From Oscillospiraceae bacterium (GTDB lineage: Bacteria > Bacillota_A > Clostridia > Oscillospirales > WRJC01): a stretch of DNA of 22,983 nucleotides. Below the pieces are notes generated by a model, which was not told the DNA's origin, made no database searches, and was given only the letters and a program-made list of their open reading frames with translations. Both the position numbers and the translations under genes were made by a program. The DNA lies in the NCBI GenBank assembly GCA_009782405.1, contig WRJC01000051.1, forward strand, positions 1 to 22,983, in the 5' to 3' direction. This document shows, piece by piece, positions 15,159 to 22,747 of the stretch. Positions within the stretch are counted from its first letter, which is position 1. The number at the start of each line of letters is the position of its first letter.

Positions 15159-16473
15159 AATCCGCGCCTTCTTTCAAAGAAAAATGAATCTCGGTGCCCT
15201 CCCCCTTTTCGCTCTCTATCCATATCTCGCCACCGTGCGCCATGATGATGCGCCGGCAAACATAAAGCCCGATCCCGTGCCGCCAGTAGTCCGTTTTCGT
15301 GGACACATACTGCCTCAGCGCGACCCGCGCCGTCTCCGCGTCCATGCCCTCCCCGTCGTCGGCCACGCTCACCACCTGCCTGTCCGCCTCCCGGCGCAGC
15401 CTCACCGTGATCGTGCCGTTCTGCGTGTGCCGGAATGCGTTGGACAGCAGGTTGATCATCACCTGTTCGATCCTCTTGGGATCCAGCCATATCTTCGGAA
15501 GCCCCTCCTGCAGCTCGTATGCGAGCGAGTTTCCGTTTTGATCCAATTTTTTGTGCTGGGGGGTGCAAACGGCAGCGAGCAGTTCGGCCATGTCGACAAA
15601 TTGGCGCTCCAGCGGAATCCTGCCCTTTTCGATGGCCACCGTATCCATTAGGTCCACCATCACGCTGTCGATCAGCTTGACCATGCGCTCCGATTCCATC
15701 AGGTTTTCGGTTATCTCCCCCATGTTTATCGGCGTCTCCTTGAGCAGGTCGAGCGTGTCCCCGCCGCTGGCCGCGATGACCGCAAGCGGCGTGTTTATCT
15801 CGTGGGCCACCGTGGCCAAAAAATCGCTTTTCATCCGGTCGTAGCGCACCAGCGTTTCGTTTCGCGCGGCGAGCTCGCGGTTGAGCTCCTCCACTTGTTC
15901 CTGCTTCGCGCGGAGCATGCGGTTCCTGATCAACACCACCAACACCGAAAACGCGGAACACAGCAAAAAGTTCGACAACGCATGGAATGTATGCGCGAAG
16001 TCCGACTCGAGCACAGCCAGCTTCTCGGGCCGGACATAGGCAAATATGGTGCAGGCGACGTATATGGCGGCCTCGATCGCGGCGGCAAAACCCCTTTCAT
16101 ACCGCTCCAAAAGCTGCACCGTGAAAACGATGGCCAAAACGAACGCGCATGAAACTCCGCTTTTGTGGCCCCCGCACAAAAAGAACAGCACCGGGAAGGC
16201 GACCATGAATATCAGAACAACCCAAAGCCAGCTGCATAATCGGTAGCACCTTTTTTTGTCCGCCACGCGCAGCATCGCGTAAGATACCGGCGTCATCATA
16301 AAATCGATGGCGACAGCAGTGGCGCCGAAGTTCGCTATCGCGCTGACGATCGCCACTATTACGCCCGCCGCCATTCCCACGAATGCCGTAAAATTGAAAA
16401 ATTGAATCCGCAGCTCAAGCTCCTTGCCAAAATATGCATCCAATATTTTCGTTTTTGCCTTATTGCTCCCCAT
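15151..16473 (-). CDS. Membrane sensor histidine kinase HK-2
   Basis: I choose the ATG at 16473 (440 aa, the same length as HK-1) because GGGAG lies 10 nt upstream; the GTG three codons earlier almost touches it. The protein has six predicted membrane helices, C100 and C109 in CGGHKSGVSC, C76/C80 in KKRCYRLC, the H-box AHEINTPL with His224, N box NLLSNAFRH, G1 DDGEGM and G2 HGIGL. It autophosphorylates and presumably passes phosphate to RR-2, which overlaps its 3' end. The DNA of the kinase domain is almost identical to that of HK-1 over long stretches (for example 15200-15480 with 6485-6765), whereas the membrane part differs more. This suggests recent duplication or conversion. Confidence 0.95.
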   Translation of the reverse strand: MGSNKAKTKILDAYFGKELELRIQFFNFTAFVGMAAGVIVAIVSAIANFGATAVAIDFMMTPVSYAMLRVADKKRCYRLCSWLWVVLIFMVAFPVLFFLCGGHKSGVSCAFVLAIVFTVQLLERYERGFAAAIEAAIYVACTIFAYVRPEKLAVLESDFAHTFHALSNFLLCSAFSVLVVLIRNRMLRAKQEQVEELNRELAARNETLVRYDRMKSDFLATVAHEINTPLAVIAASGGDTLDLLKETPINMGEITENLMESERMVKLIDSVMVDLMDTVAIEKGRIPLERQFVDMAELLAAVCTPQHKKLDQNGNSLAYELQEGLPKIWLDPKRIEQVMINLLSNAFRHTQNGTITVRLRREADRQVVSVADDGEGMDAETARVALRQYVSTKTDYWRHGIGLYVCRRIIMAHGGEIWIESEKGEGTEIHFSLKEGADYA

Positions 16474-16599
16474 GACGCACACTCTCCCGCATTTTGCGAC
16501 GCTTCCCCGCCCTGAAAATTACTTTACTGCGTAATTGTGAAATTTCTACTTTTCAATTTGAAATTCGCAAAATATTCTTTCCAAATGTCCCCTTTATGT

Positions 16600-16648
16600 A
16601 ATTTTACCTTAATTTGTCGGATATGTCAAGCAATAACAAGGTAAAATT
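16600..16648 (-). promoter_or_regulatory. HK-2 promoter inside an 11-bp inverted repeat
   Basis: On the minus strand TTGACA (+ strand 16624-16629), 17 nt and TAAAAT (16601-16606) form a near-consensus promoter with a start near 16594 and a leader of about 120 nt. The -10 lies in one arm of a perfect inverted repeat: AATTTTACCTT (16600-16610) and AAGGTAAAATT (16638-16648), centred on the -35. This could be an operator for a dimeric regulator. Confidence 0.7.
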
Positions 16649-16770
16649 TTCATGAATTTCGATAATTTTGCCAAATTTTCCCAAATTTCATCAATTTGAC
16701 CCCCGTATTTCAATATTTTGCGCCGTTTGTTTTCATAATTTTGGCCAAAATGCAGCCGGGCGAAAATGGC

Positions 16771-16800
16771 AAAAAAATTGGCGGGGAAATATCCCGCCCG
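16771..16800 (-). terminator. Intrinsic terminator after HK-3
   Basis: GGCGGG (16780-16785) pairs with CCCGCC (16793-16798) across a short loop. In the minus-strand RNA the stem is followed by AA and a run of seven U (A run at 16771-16777). It separates HK-3 from HK-2. Confidence 0.85.
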
Positions 16801-16823
16801 TTTTTTCGTTTTTTTATCCGCAT

Positions 16824-18173
16824 TTATCCTTCAAATCCGTCAAGTTCGGATTCGTCTCTTTCGTTTTCGCATTCTTTCAGAGAAAAACGCACCGTGGTGC
16901 CCACTCCCTTTTCGCTTTCTATCCAAATATTCCCGCCGTGCGCGGTCACTATGCGGTTGCATACGTAAAGGCCGATCCCGTGCCGCCAATAATCCGCTTT
17001 CGTGGACACGTAACGCTCTAAGGCGACCCGCGCCACCTGAGCATCCATGCCTTCCCCGTTGTCCGCCACGCTGACGACCTGGTTTCCGTTTTTTTGCGCC
17101 AGGCTCAACCTGACGGTCCCGTTTTTTGTATGGCTCAAAGCGTTTGAGAGCAGGTTTGTCACCACTTGCTCGATTCTGGACGGGTCTATGCATATTTGCG
17201 GCGTCGCCGCCCCGGAGGGCTCGTATACAATCCGGTTGTTGTTTGCCTCCGAATGGCTGCGGCGCGTTTTGCATATGTCTTCGAGAAGCCCGGATAAATC
17301 CACTTCCTGCCGGTGCAGGGTAAGCCTCCCCGCTTCAATTGCGGCTATGTCCATCAAATCGAGCATTATGCTGTTGATCAGCTTGACTTTTTTATCTATC
17401 TGCAATTGGTTCTCCATTATTTCCCCCGCGTTCGGCGGCGTTTCACGGAGCAAATCGATGGTGTCGCCGCTGCTGCCCGCTATTATGGCGAGCGGCGTGT
17501 TTATCTCGTGGGCCACCGTGGCTAAAAAATCGTTTTTCATCTGGTCGAACTGAGCCAGCGTTTCGTTCCTGGTTTCCAGTTCGCGGTTTAGCTCCTGTAT
17601 CTGATTTTGCTTGGTTATCATCAGGTTGGCGCGGAACATGACCGCAATCAGAAGCATCAGGCCGGCTATCGCGAAATTCATCGTGCCGTTTAAAAAATAG
17701 CTGAAATCGGCCGGAAGGACCGCGACCATCCCGGGGAAATAATAGGCGGCGAAACAGCAGGAGACATACAGGGCGAATTGGATCGCGATTATCGCGAGCT
17801 TTTTGCGCGAGTCCAGCAGAAACGCCGTGAAAACGATGCCCACCACAAAAATGCAGGTCGCCCCGCTCTTAAATCCCCCGCAATTGAAGAACTGCATGGG
17901 GAACGCCACGAAAAACACCGGGAAAATCGCTATCCAAATGCACAAATCGTAGCATTTCTTTTTCTCGGCTATTTTCAGCATGGCAAACGAAATCACTGCG
18001 ATCATGAAATTGGTGGCAACGGTTGGTATGCTGTCTTTTATCGCAACGCAGAGGATCGCCACGAAAAATCCGCTTATCATGCCCGTAAATGCCAGCAAGT
18101 TATATACCTGGACGCGAAATTCAAAATCCTTGTTGAAATATTTGTTTATGATTCTGCTTTTTTGCATTCCCAT
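16824..18173 (-). CDS. Orphan membrane sensor histidine kinase HK-3
   Basis: The frame opens at 18185. The ATGs at 18173 and 18167 have better ribosome-binding context and align with HK-1 and HK-2, so I take 18173 (449 aa); 18167 is almost as likely. It has six predicted membrane helices with C72/C76 (KKKCYDLC) and C98/C107 (CGGFKSGATC), the H-box AHEINTPL with His222, N box NLLSNALSH, G1 DNGEGM and G2 HGIGL, and an extra acidic C-terminal tail. It is the most diverged of the three paralogues. No response regulator follows: a terminator comes at once. It starts about 46 nt after nadA with no clear terminator between, so it may be transcribed with the metabolic genes. Confidence 0.92.
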   Translation of the reverse strand: MGMQKSRIINKYFNKDFEFRVQVYNLLAFTGMISGFFVAILCVAIKDSIPTVATNFMIAVISFAMLKIAEKKKCYDLCIWIAIFPVFFVAFPMQFFNCGGFKSGATCIFVVGIVFTAFLLDSRKKLAIIAIQFALYVSCCFAAYYFPGMVAVLPADFSYFLNGTMNFAIAGLMLLIAVMFRANLMITKQNQIQELNRELETRNETLAQFDQMKNDFLATVAHEINTPLAIIAGSSGDTIDLLRETPPNAGEIMENQLQIDKKVKLINSIMLDLMDIAAIEAGRLTLHRQEVDLSGLLEDICKTRRSHSEANNNRIVYEPSGAATPQICIDPSRIEQVVTNLLSNALSHTKNGTVRLSLAQKNGNQVVSVADNGEGMDAQVARVALERYVSTKADYWRHGIGLYVCNRIVTAHGGNIWIESEKGVGTTVRFSLKECENERDESELDGFEG

Positions 18174-18219
18174 CAGCCTTTCCATGTTTTTGCAAAAATG
18201 CCGGGAGCGGCATATGTCG

Positions 18220-19125
18220 TCACAGCTCCAGCATCCGCTCGAGCGGCAGCTTCGCTTTTTTTATCATTTCTTCCGGCAAATCCACGGAATATTCCCCGCT
18301 TTCGTCCGCAAGGCAGTTGAAAACGTCTTCGATGGCCGTTTTTTTCATGTCCGGGCAAACGAGGGCCGGGCTTAGCATATGGTATGTTTTCCCGGGAAAA
18401 AAATGCCGGAGGCGTTTTGCCACCCCGCGTTCGGTGCCGATAAGAAACTCGCTGTGCCCGCTGTTTTGGCAGTACCCTATTATCTGCGAAGTCGACCCCA
18501 CGAAGTCCGCGAGTTTTGCCGCTTCGGGGTCGCATTCGGGGTGCATGGCGAGTTTCGCCTTTGGGAATTCCAGCTTTTTGGCGGCAGTTTCTTCTTTTGT
18601 GATGTTTTTGTGGATGGGGCACCAGCCTTCGGCAAACACAAATTCTTTTTCGGGGACGAAACCCGCCACATAGCTGCCGAGGTTTTTGTCCGGAACGAAA
18701 ATGATCTTTTGCGCATCGGTTTTTTTTGCTATTTCCACCGCATTCGACGAGGTGCAGCACACGTCGCATTCCGCTTTTGTCGCAGCCGAGGAATTTACGT
18801 AGCACATCACCGCCGCCCCGGGGTGTTTTCTTTTAAGGCTTTTCACCAATTCGGGGCCTGCCATGTCGGCCATTGGGCAGCCCGCGCCGGGTTGTGGCAG
18901 CAGCACCGTTTTTTGCGGCGAAAGCAGTTTCGCGCTCTCAGCCATGAATTTGACCCCGCAGAAAACGACGAGCTCTTCTTTGGCCTCTTTTGCGCGTTTC
19001 GACAGCTCGAAAGAATCTCCGACAAAGTCGGCGGCGAGCTGTATGTCCAAATTCTGGTAGTAGTGCGCCAATATCAATGCATTTTTGCGTTTTTTCAATT
19101 CGTTTAATTTGTCCGTGAGAACCAT
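18220..19125 (-). CDS. nadA: Quinolinate synthase NadA
   Basis: This 301-aa enzyme condenses iminoaspartate with dihydroxyacetone phosphate to quinolinate in NAD synthesis. I start at the ATG at 19125, preceded by GGAGGG about 10 nt upstream; a longer frame would run into ispE. The three [4Fe-4S] ligands of the family are present: C83 (GAGCPMADM), C169 (GWCPIH) and C257 (LVCPDMK). Other family signatures are AHYYQ near residue 20, CGVKFMAESAK (56-66) and GSTSQII (210-216). It lies 22 nt after ispE in a likely operon. nadB and nadC, its usual partners, are not in the window. Confidence 0.96.
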   Translation of the reverse strand: MVLTDKLNELKKRKNALILAHYYQNLDIQLAADFVGDSFELSKRAKEAKEELVVFCGVKFMAESAKLLSPQKTVLLPQPGAGCPMADMAGPELVKSLKRKHPGAAVMCYVNSSAATKAECDVCCTSSNAVEIAKKTDAQKIIFVPDKNLGSYVAGFVPEKEFVFAEGWCPIHKNITKEETAAKKLEFPKAKLAMHPECDPEAAKLADFVGSTSQIIGYCQNSGHSEFLIGTERGVAKRLRHFFPGKTYHMLSPALVCPDMKKTAIEDVFNCLADESGEYSVDLPEEMIKKAKLPLERMLEL

Positions 19126-19147
19126 AAGCGATCCGCCCTCCGTTTTC

Positions 19148-19993
19148 CTACACAAAATCATATATCCCGCAAAACTCGACGTCGGGGTCTTGCCCGAGCG
19201 CGTCCCCGCATTTTTTTGCCGCCGCCTTCCCGCCGAAAATGCCGAACACCGCCGAGCCGCTGCCGCAGAGGCTTGCCGCCGCCGCGCCAAATCCCAGAAT
19301 TTCGCGGTGTATTTTTTTTATGCTCCCATTTTGCGAAAATGCGGGTTCGGCGAAATCGTTGTATATGCCACTAAGGGTTTCGGGCGGGGATTTTGGCATC
19401 TGCGCCGCGTTTTTCGCGCCGTTTCTGTCCCAGTCCTCATACGCCTGTTTTGTGGATATTCCGCATGCAGGCTTGGCGACAAGGCAAAAGCGCCCCGACA
19501 GTTCCGCCCATCTTTTTATCGGCGCGACGATTTCCCCGATGCCACCGCAAAGCGCGCAGCTCGCATTTTTTGCGAAAAACGGCACGTCCGCGCCCACCTT
19601 TGCCGCAACATCCGCGAGCTCCCCATCGCATAAAACATATCCGAAATATTCGTTTATGGCCAGAAGCGCCGCGCCCGCATCCGAGCTCCCCCCGCCGAGC
19701 CCCGCCCGGACGGGGATTTTTTTTGCTATATCTATTTCCACCCCCGCGGAAATTTTCGCGCGCTCCAAAAACAGCGCCGCGGCCAAATGCGCGGTGTTTT
19801 TATCGTTTGCGAGGCTTGGCTCCGAACAGTTTACAGTTATTGTTTTTTCTTTTGGTTTTACGGAAACCTCCACGTCGTCGGCAAGCGATATTTTTTGCAT
19901 TATCGTGGCGATTTCGTGGTATCCGTCAGGCCGCCTGTTTCCTATTTTCAGGTACAGGTTGATTTTGGCATGCGCCTTTTTGCGGATTGTCAT
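19148..19993 (-). CDS. ispE: 4-diphosphocytidyl-2-C-methyl-D-erythritol kinase IspE
   Basis: This 281-aa GHMP-family kinase carries out the ATP-dependent phosphorylation step of the MEP isoprenoid pathway. It shows AKINLYL with K10, the glycine-rich ATP loop PVRAGLGGGSSDAGAAL (94-110), the catalytic-type Asp in GADVPFF (D136) and the C-terminal CGSGSAVFGIF motif. Length is normal for the family. It begins 4 nt after the aminotransferase stop without a good ribosome binding site, so translational coupling is likely. Confidence 0.96.
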   Translation of the reverse strand: MTIRKKAHAKINLYLKIGNRRPDGYHEIATIMQKISLADDVEVSVKPKEKTITVNCSEPSLANDKNTAHLAAALFLERAKISAGVEIDIAKKIPVRAGLGGGSSDAGAALLAINEYFGYVLCDGELADVAAKVGADVPFFAKNASCALCGGIGEIVAPIKRWAELSGRFCLVAKPACGISTKQAYEDWDRNGAKNAAQMPKSPPETLSGIYNDFAEPAFSQNGSIKKIHREILGFGAAAASLCGSGSAVFGIFGGKAAAKKCGDALGQDPDVEFCGIYDFV

Positions 19994-19997
19994 AAGT

Positions 19998-21167
19998 TTA
20001 TTTTATCTTTTTTATGAATTTTTCGATTTTTTCCAAGGCCTTGTTTATGTGCGAAATTGAATAGGCGTAGCAAATCCTGATGAAGCCTTCGCCCGGTTCG
20101 CCGAAAGCGGTTCCCGGCACGACCGCCACTTTTTCCTCGAGGAGCAGCCTCTCGCAAAACTCATAGCTCGGCAGCCCGAATTTTTCGATTGAGGGGAAGA
20201 TGTAAAAGGCGCCCTTGGGCTCGAAGCAGTCCATCCCGATTTGTTTCAGGCCCTCGTATATGATTTTCCTCCTGCCGTCGTAGTCGTTTTTCATGTACTC
20301 GATGTCGGCGTCGCCGTCTTTTAAGGCCGCTATCCCCGCCGACTGGCTGGTCCTGGGGGCGCACATTATCCCGTACTGGTGGATTTTCGCCATCTGGGAG
20401 AGTATGGGCTCGGGGGCGCAGGCGTAGCCCAATCTCCAGCCGGTCATCGCGTAGGTTTTCGAAAAGCCGTTGACAAGTATCGTGCGCTCGCGCATATCCG
20501 GCAGCCCCGCGAAGGACGCATGCTTAAATCCGTAGGACAGCTCCGCATATATCTCGTCGGACAGCACCAATATGTCCGCCTCTTTCGCGATTTTTGCGAT
20601 CTCTTCGAGCTCGTTTTTTTCCATGACTGCGCCGGTTGGGTTGTTTGGGAACGGAAGCACAAGCAGCTTGGTTTTTTTTGTTATCGCCGCTTTCAAATCC
20701 TTTGGAGTGAGCTTGAATTGGTCTTTCATTTTTGTTCGGACGATCACCGGGGAGGCCCCGGCGAGCGACACGAGCGGCGCATAGCAGACAAATGACGGAA
20801 GCGGCACGATCGCCTCGTCCCCGGGGGCGAGAATCGCGCGGACCGCCAAGTCGATTGCTTCGCTGCCGCCCACCGTGACGATTATTTCGCTTTTGGGGTC
20901 ATATCCGATCCCAAAGCGCCTTTGCAAATATCTGTCTATTTCGGAGCGGAGTTCGAATATCCCGTTGTTTGCCCCGTAGTGCGTCTGCCCTTTTTTGAGC
21001 GATTCGATGGCCTCCTCGCGTATGTGCCTCGGGGTGACGAAATCCGGCTCGCCCACGGTGAGGTTGGCGACGTCTTTCATTTCGTCCGCTATCGCAAAAA
21101 ACTTCCTTATCCCCGATTTCGGTATTGACGTCACCTTAGGGGACAAAAATTTATCGTAATCAATCAT
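19998..21167 (-). CDS. Class I/II PLP-dependent aminotransferase (aspartate/aromatic type)
   Basis: The 389-aa protein starts at MIDYDKFL; the open frame extends upstream but that part lacks family similarity and overlaps the Lrp gene. PLP-binding residues are visible: N176 in NNPTG, D204 in SDEIY, Schiff-base K237 in GFSKTYAMTGWRLGY, and R364 (FIRICYA) for the substrate carboxylate. Fold-type I aminotransferases of this kind transfer amino groups between amino acids and 2-oxoacids; the exact substrate is not clear. GGAG lies 13 nt before the ATG, longer than ideal, and a five-codon ATG frame ending in TGA overlaps the start, so the start is slightly uncertain. The Lrp-family gene 49 nt upstream may regulate it. 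Confidence 0.92.
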   Translation of the reverse strand: MIDYDKFLSPKVTSIPKSGIRKFFAIADEMKDVANLTVGEPDFVTPRHIREEAIESLKKGQTHYGANNGIFELRSEIDRYLQRRFGIGYDPKSEIIVTVGGSEAIDLAVRAILAPGDEAIVPLPSFVCYAPLVSLAGASPVIVRTKMKDQFKLTPKDLKAAITKKTKLLVLPFPNNPTGAVMEKNELEEIAKIAKEADILVLSDEIYAELSYGFKHASFAGLPDMRERTILVNGFSKTYAMTGWRLGYACAPEPILSQMAKIHQYGIMCAPRTSQSAGIAALKDGDADIEYMKNDYDGRRKIIYEGLKQIGMDCFEPKGAFYIFPSIEKFGLPSYEFCERLLLEEKVAVVPGTAFGEPGEGFIRICYAYSISHINKALEKIEKFIKKIK

Positions 21168-21216
21168 TATGTTGCATACTCTCCTCTTAAAGTAGATACA
21201 AAAAGCAAATATGAAA

Positions 21217-21711
21217 TCAAAGCATATTGACCCTCGTATCCGCTCGTTCGTCAAGAGTGTACACAACGCTTTTTTCCTTGTACTTGCGCAGCACGAAATG
21301 CGTGGCAGTCGAGACGATGCCGTCCATGACCGCGATTTTCTCCGCCACGAAATACGCCACTTCGCGCATCGTCCTGCCCTCTAAAATCAGCGCGATGTCG
21401 TATCCGCCGCTCATCAGGTAGGCGGTCTGCACTTCCTCGTAGTTGTAGATCTTTTCGGCGATTTTGTCGAAACCCCCGTCCCGCTCGGGCACCACTTTGA
21501 GCTCGATCAGCGCGGTCACGCATTCCTTGTCGGTTTTTTCCCAGTCCACGGCCGCATTGTAGCCGAGTATCACCCCGTCCGATTCGAGCTTCTCTATAAT
21601 TTCCTTTATTTCCCCTTCCTCTTTGCCCAGCATGAGCGCCAGGTTGCCGTGCGAGATTCGGCAGTCGCGCTCCAATCTTTCGAGGATTTCCTTCGATATT
21701 TCAGCAGCCAT
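21217..21711 (-). CDS. Lrp/AsnC-family transcriptional regulator
   Basis: This 164-aa protein has AAGGAG 9 nt before its ATG. Residues 5-50 form a winged helix-turn-helix (ISHGNLALMLG ... IIEKLESDGVILGY) and about 65-145 the RAM ligand-binding and oligomerisation domain (GGYDIALILEG is the typical glycine-containing motif). These proteins sense amino acids and act as dimers to octamers. Its place before an aminotransferase gene suggests local control of amino-acid metabolism (inference). The first helix region is somewhat divergent but length and domain order are normal. Confidence 0.92.
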   Translation of the reverse strand: MAAEISKEILERLERDCRISHGNLALMLGKEEGEIKEIIEKLESDGVILGYNAAVDWEKTDKECVTALIELKVVPERDGGFDKIAEKIYNYEEVQTAYLMSGGYDIALILEGRTMREVAYFVAEKIAVMDGIVSTATHFVLRKYKEKSVVYTLDERADTRVNML

Positions 21712-21735
21712 TTTTGCAAGCTCCTTTTTTTTGGA

Positions 21736-22575
21736 TTAACTCTCATATTTGTCCAATGATTCCGGCGATAGTTTCCCGTTTTCCATTTTGCATATGTATT
21801 TAAAGCCAAGCGAGCGCAGTTTTTCGCAGATGTACGGTATCCCGCTGTAAATGTCCGATACATTGTGCGCATCTGATCCCACGGTGACAAGTTCCCCGCC
21901 CATTTCCCTGTACAGTTTCAGCAAGTCAAATGGCGGGCAGGGCTTGTTGATCGGCTTTCGCAGCCCCGAGGCATTCACTTCGAGGGCTATCCCGCGGCCG
22001 ATGATCAGCCCAAACAGCTTGATGTAGAGATCCGTGTATTTTTCCGTTTTTATATGGATGTTGTTTCTGAAAAAATACCTGAGCGGATAGGTGATGTGCG
22101 CAAGGGAATGGTAACTCCCCCAGTTTGCAAGCTCGCAAAGCTCTTCTAAGTATTTTTCAAATATCGCCATGAGGTTTAGTATGTTGGTGTTTTTGTAGTC
22201 CATGTAATAGAAATCCTGCTCGTTTCTGGCGTTGTGCAGCGAGCAAAGGACAAAATCGAAATCGTATTTGCCCAAGACTTCGGCCGCTTTTTCGGGGCAC
22301 TGGTTTGGCTGCCCCAGTTCGATGCCCAGCAGAAACCGGAGCTTTTTCGCCGCTCCTGAATACCGCTCCCGGGCCGCCTCCATCTGTTTTTGGCTGTCCG
22401 AAAAATCGATTTCGGGATTTTCGCCTTTTACGATCCAGTTCACGTCGTAATGGTCGCAAAGCGCGATATCGTCGAGCCCTTTTTCCGAGGCGGATCTGTA
22501 TATGCTTTCAATGCTCGCCGCCCCGGCGGCATCAAATGATTTGCGCGAATGCACGTGGTAATCCACTCTATACAT
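21736..22575 (-). CDS. PHP-domain phosphoesterase, histidinol-phosphatase (HisJ) type
   Basis: This 279-aa protein starts at the ATG at 22575, with AGGAG 9 nt upstream (the TTG just before is less likely). Metal-binding motifs of the PHP family appear in order: H7-x-H9 (DYHVHS), the LCDHYD motif, GIELG, CSLHN, LAHITYPLRY, EVNASG and GSDAHN. HisJ-type members dephosphorylate L-histidinol phosphate in histidine synthesis with a trinuclear metal centre. No other his genes lie nearby, so another phosphoester substrate is possible. It is the first gene after the promoter at 22628-22656. Confidence 0.9.
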   Translation of the reverse strand: MYRVDYHVHSRKSFDAAGAASIESIYRSASEKGLDDIALCDHYDVNWIVKGENPEIDFSDSQKQMEAARERYSGAAKKLRFLLGIELGQPNQCPEKAAEVLGKYDFDFVLCSLHNARNEQDFYYMDYKNTNILNLMAIFEKYLEELCELANWGSYHSLAHITYPLRYFFRNNIHIKTEKYTDLYIKLFGLIIGRGIALEVNASGLRKPINKPCPPFDLLKLYREMGGELVTVGSDAHNVSDIYSGIPYICEKLRSLGFKYICKMENGKLSPESLDKYES

Positions 22576-22627
22576 CAAAAGGCGCTCCTGCTTGGCAATA
22601 ATTTTTCATAATCTCTCATTAGCTTTA

Positions 22628-22656
22628 ATTATACCGCATAGAAAAAAAAAAGTCAA
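22628..22656 (-). promoter_or_regulatory. Promoter for the PHP-lrp-aminotransferase-ispE-nadA set
   Basis: On the minus strand TTGACT (+ strand 22651-22656), a 17-nt spacer and TATAAT (22628-22633) match the vegetative consensus closely. The start would be near 22621, about 45 nt before the PHP gene. I see no other strong promoter or terminator before nadA ends. Confidence 0.8.
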
Positions 22657-22678
22657 GCGGTTTTTTGAATTGCAGAAA

Positions 22679-22708
22679 GGCCGATTTCAAAAAAACATGA
22701 AATCAGCC
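22679..22708 (-). terminator. Hairpin after the MBOAT-like gene
   Basis: GGCCGATTTCA and TGAAATCAGCC form an 11-bp stem with one G-U pair around an 8-base T-rich loop (in RNA). Only three U follow, so termination strength is uncertain. It lies 39 nt after the stop of the right-edge gene. Confidence 0.6.
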
Positions 22709-22747
22709 GCCGGCGGTGTTTTCCAGAATTTTGCATAGTGTTTCAAA

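Larger units (their letters stand above)
16474..16823. other. 350-nt region between HK-3 and HK-2
   Basis: No gene is supported. In transcription order this AT-rich stretch holds the HK-3 terminator, a 14-bp palindrome ATTTTGGCCAAAAT (16738-16751), several AAATTT-rich motifs, the HK-2 promoter and inverted repeat, and the HK-2 ribosome binding site. Confidence 0.7.

Noticed and set aside
14487..15651. Overlapping plus-strand frames of 252 codons opposite RR-2 and HK-2
   Set aside because: Both lie antisense to genes with intact catalytic motifs, and the same type of frame appears opposite HK-1 by sequence identity.
16640..16700. Divergent plus-strand promoter suggested by the mirrored TAAAAT
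   Set aside because: No -35-like hexamer lies at a suitable distance and no plus-strand gene follows.
19126..19290. N-terminal extension of nadA
   Set aside because: It runs into the ispE coding region with no family similarity, whereas the ATG at 19125 has a good ribosome binding site.
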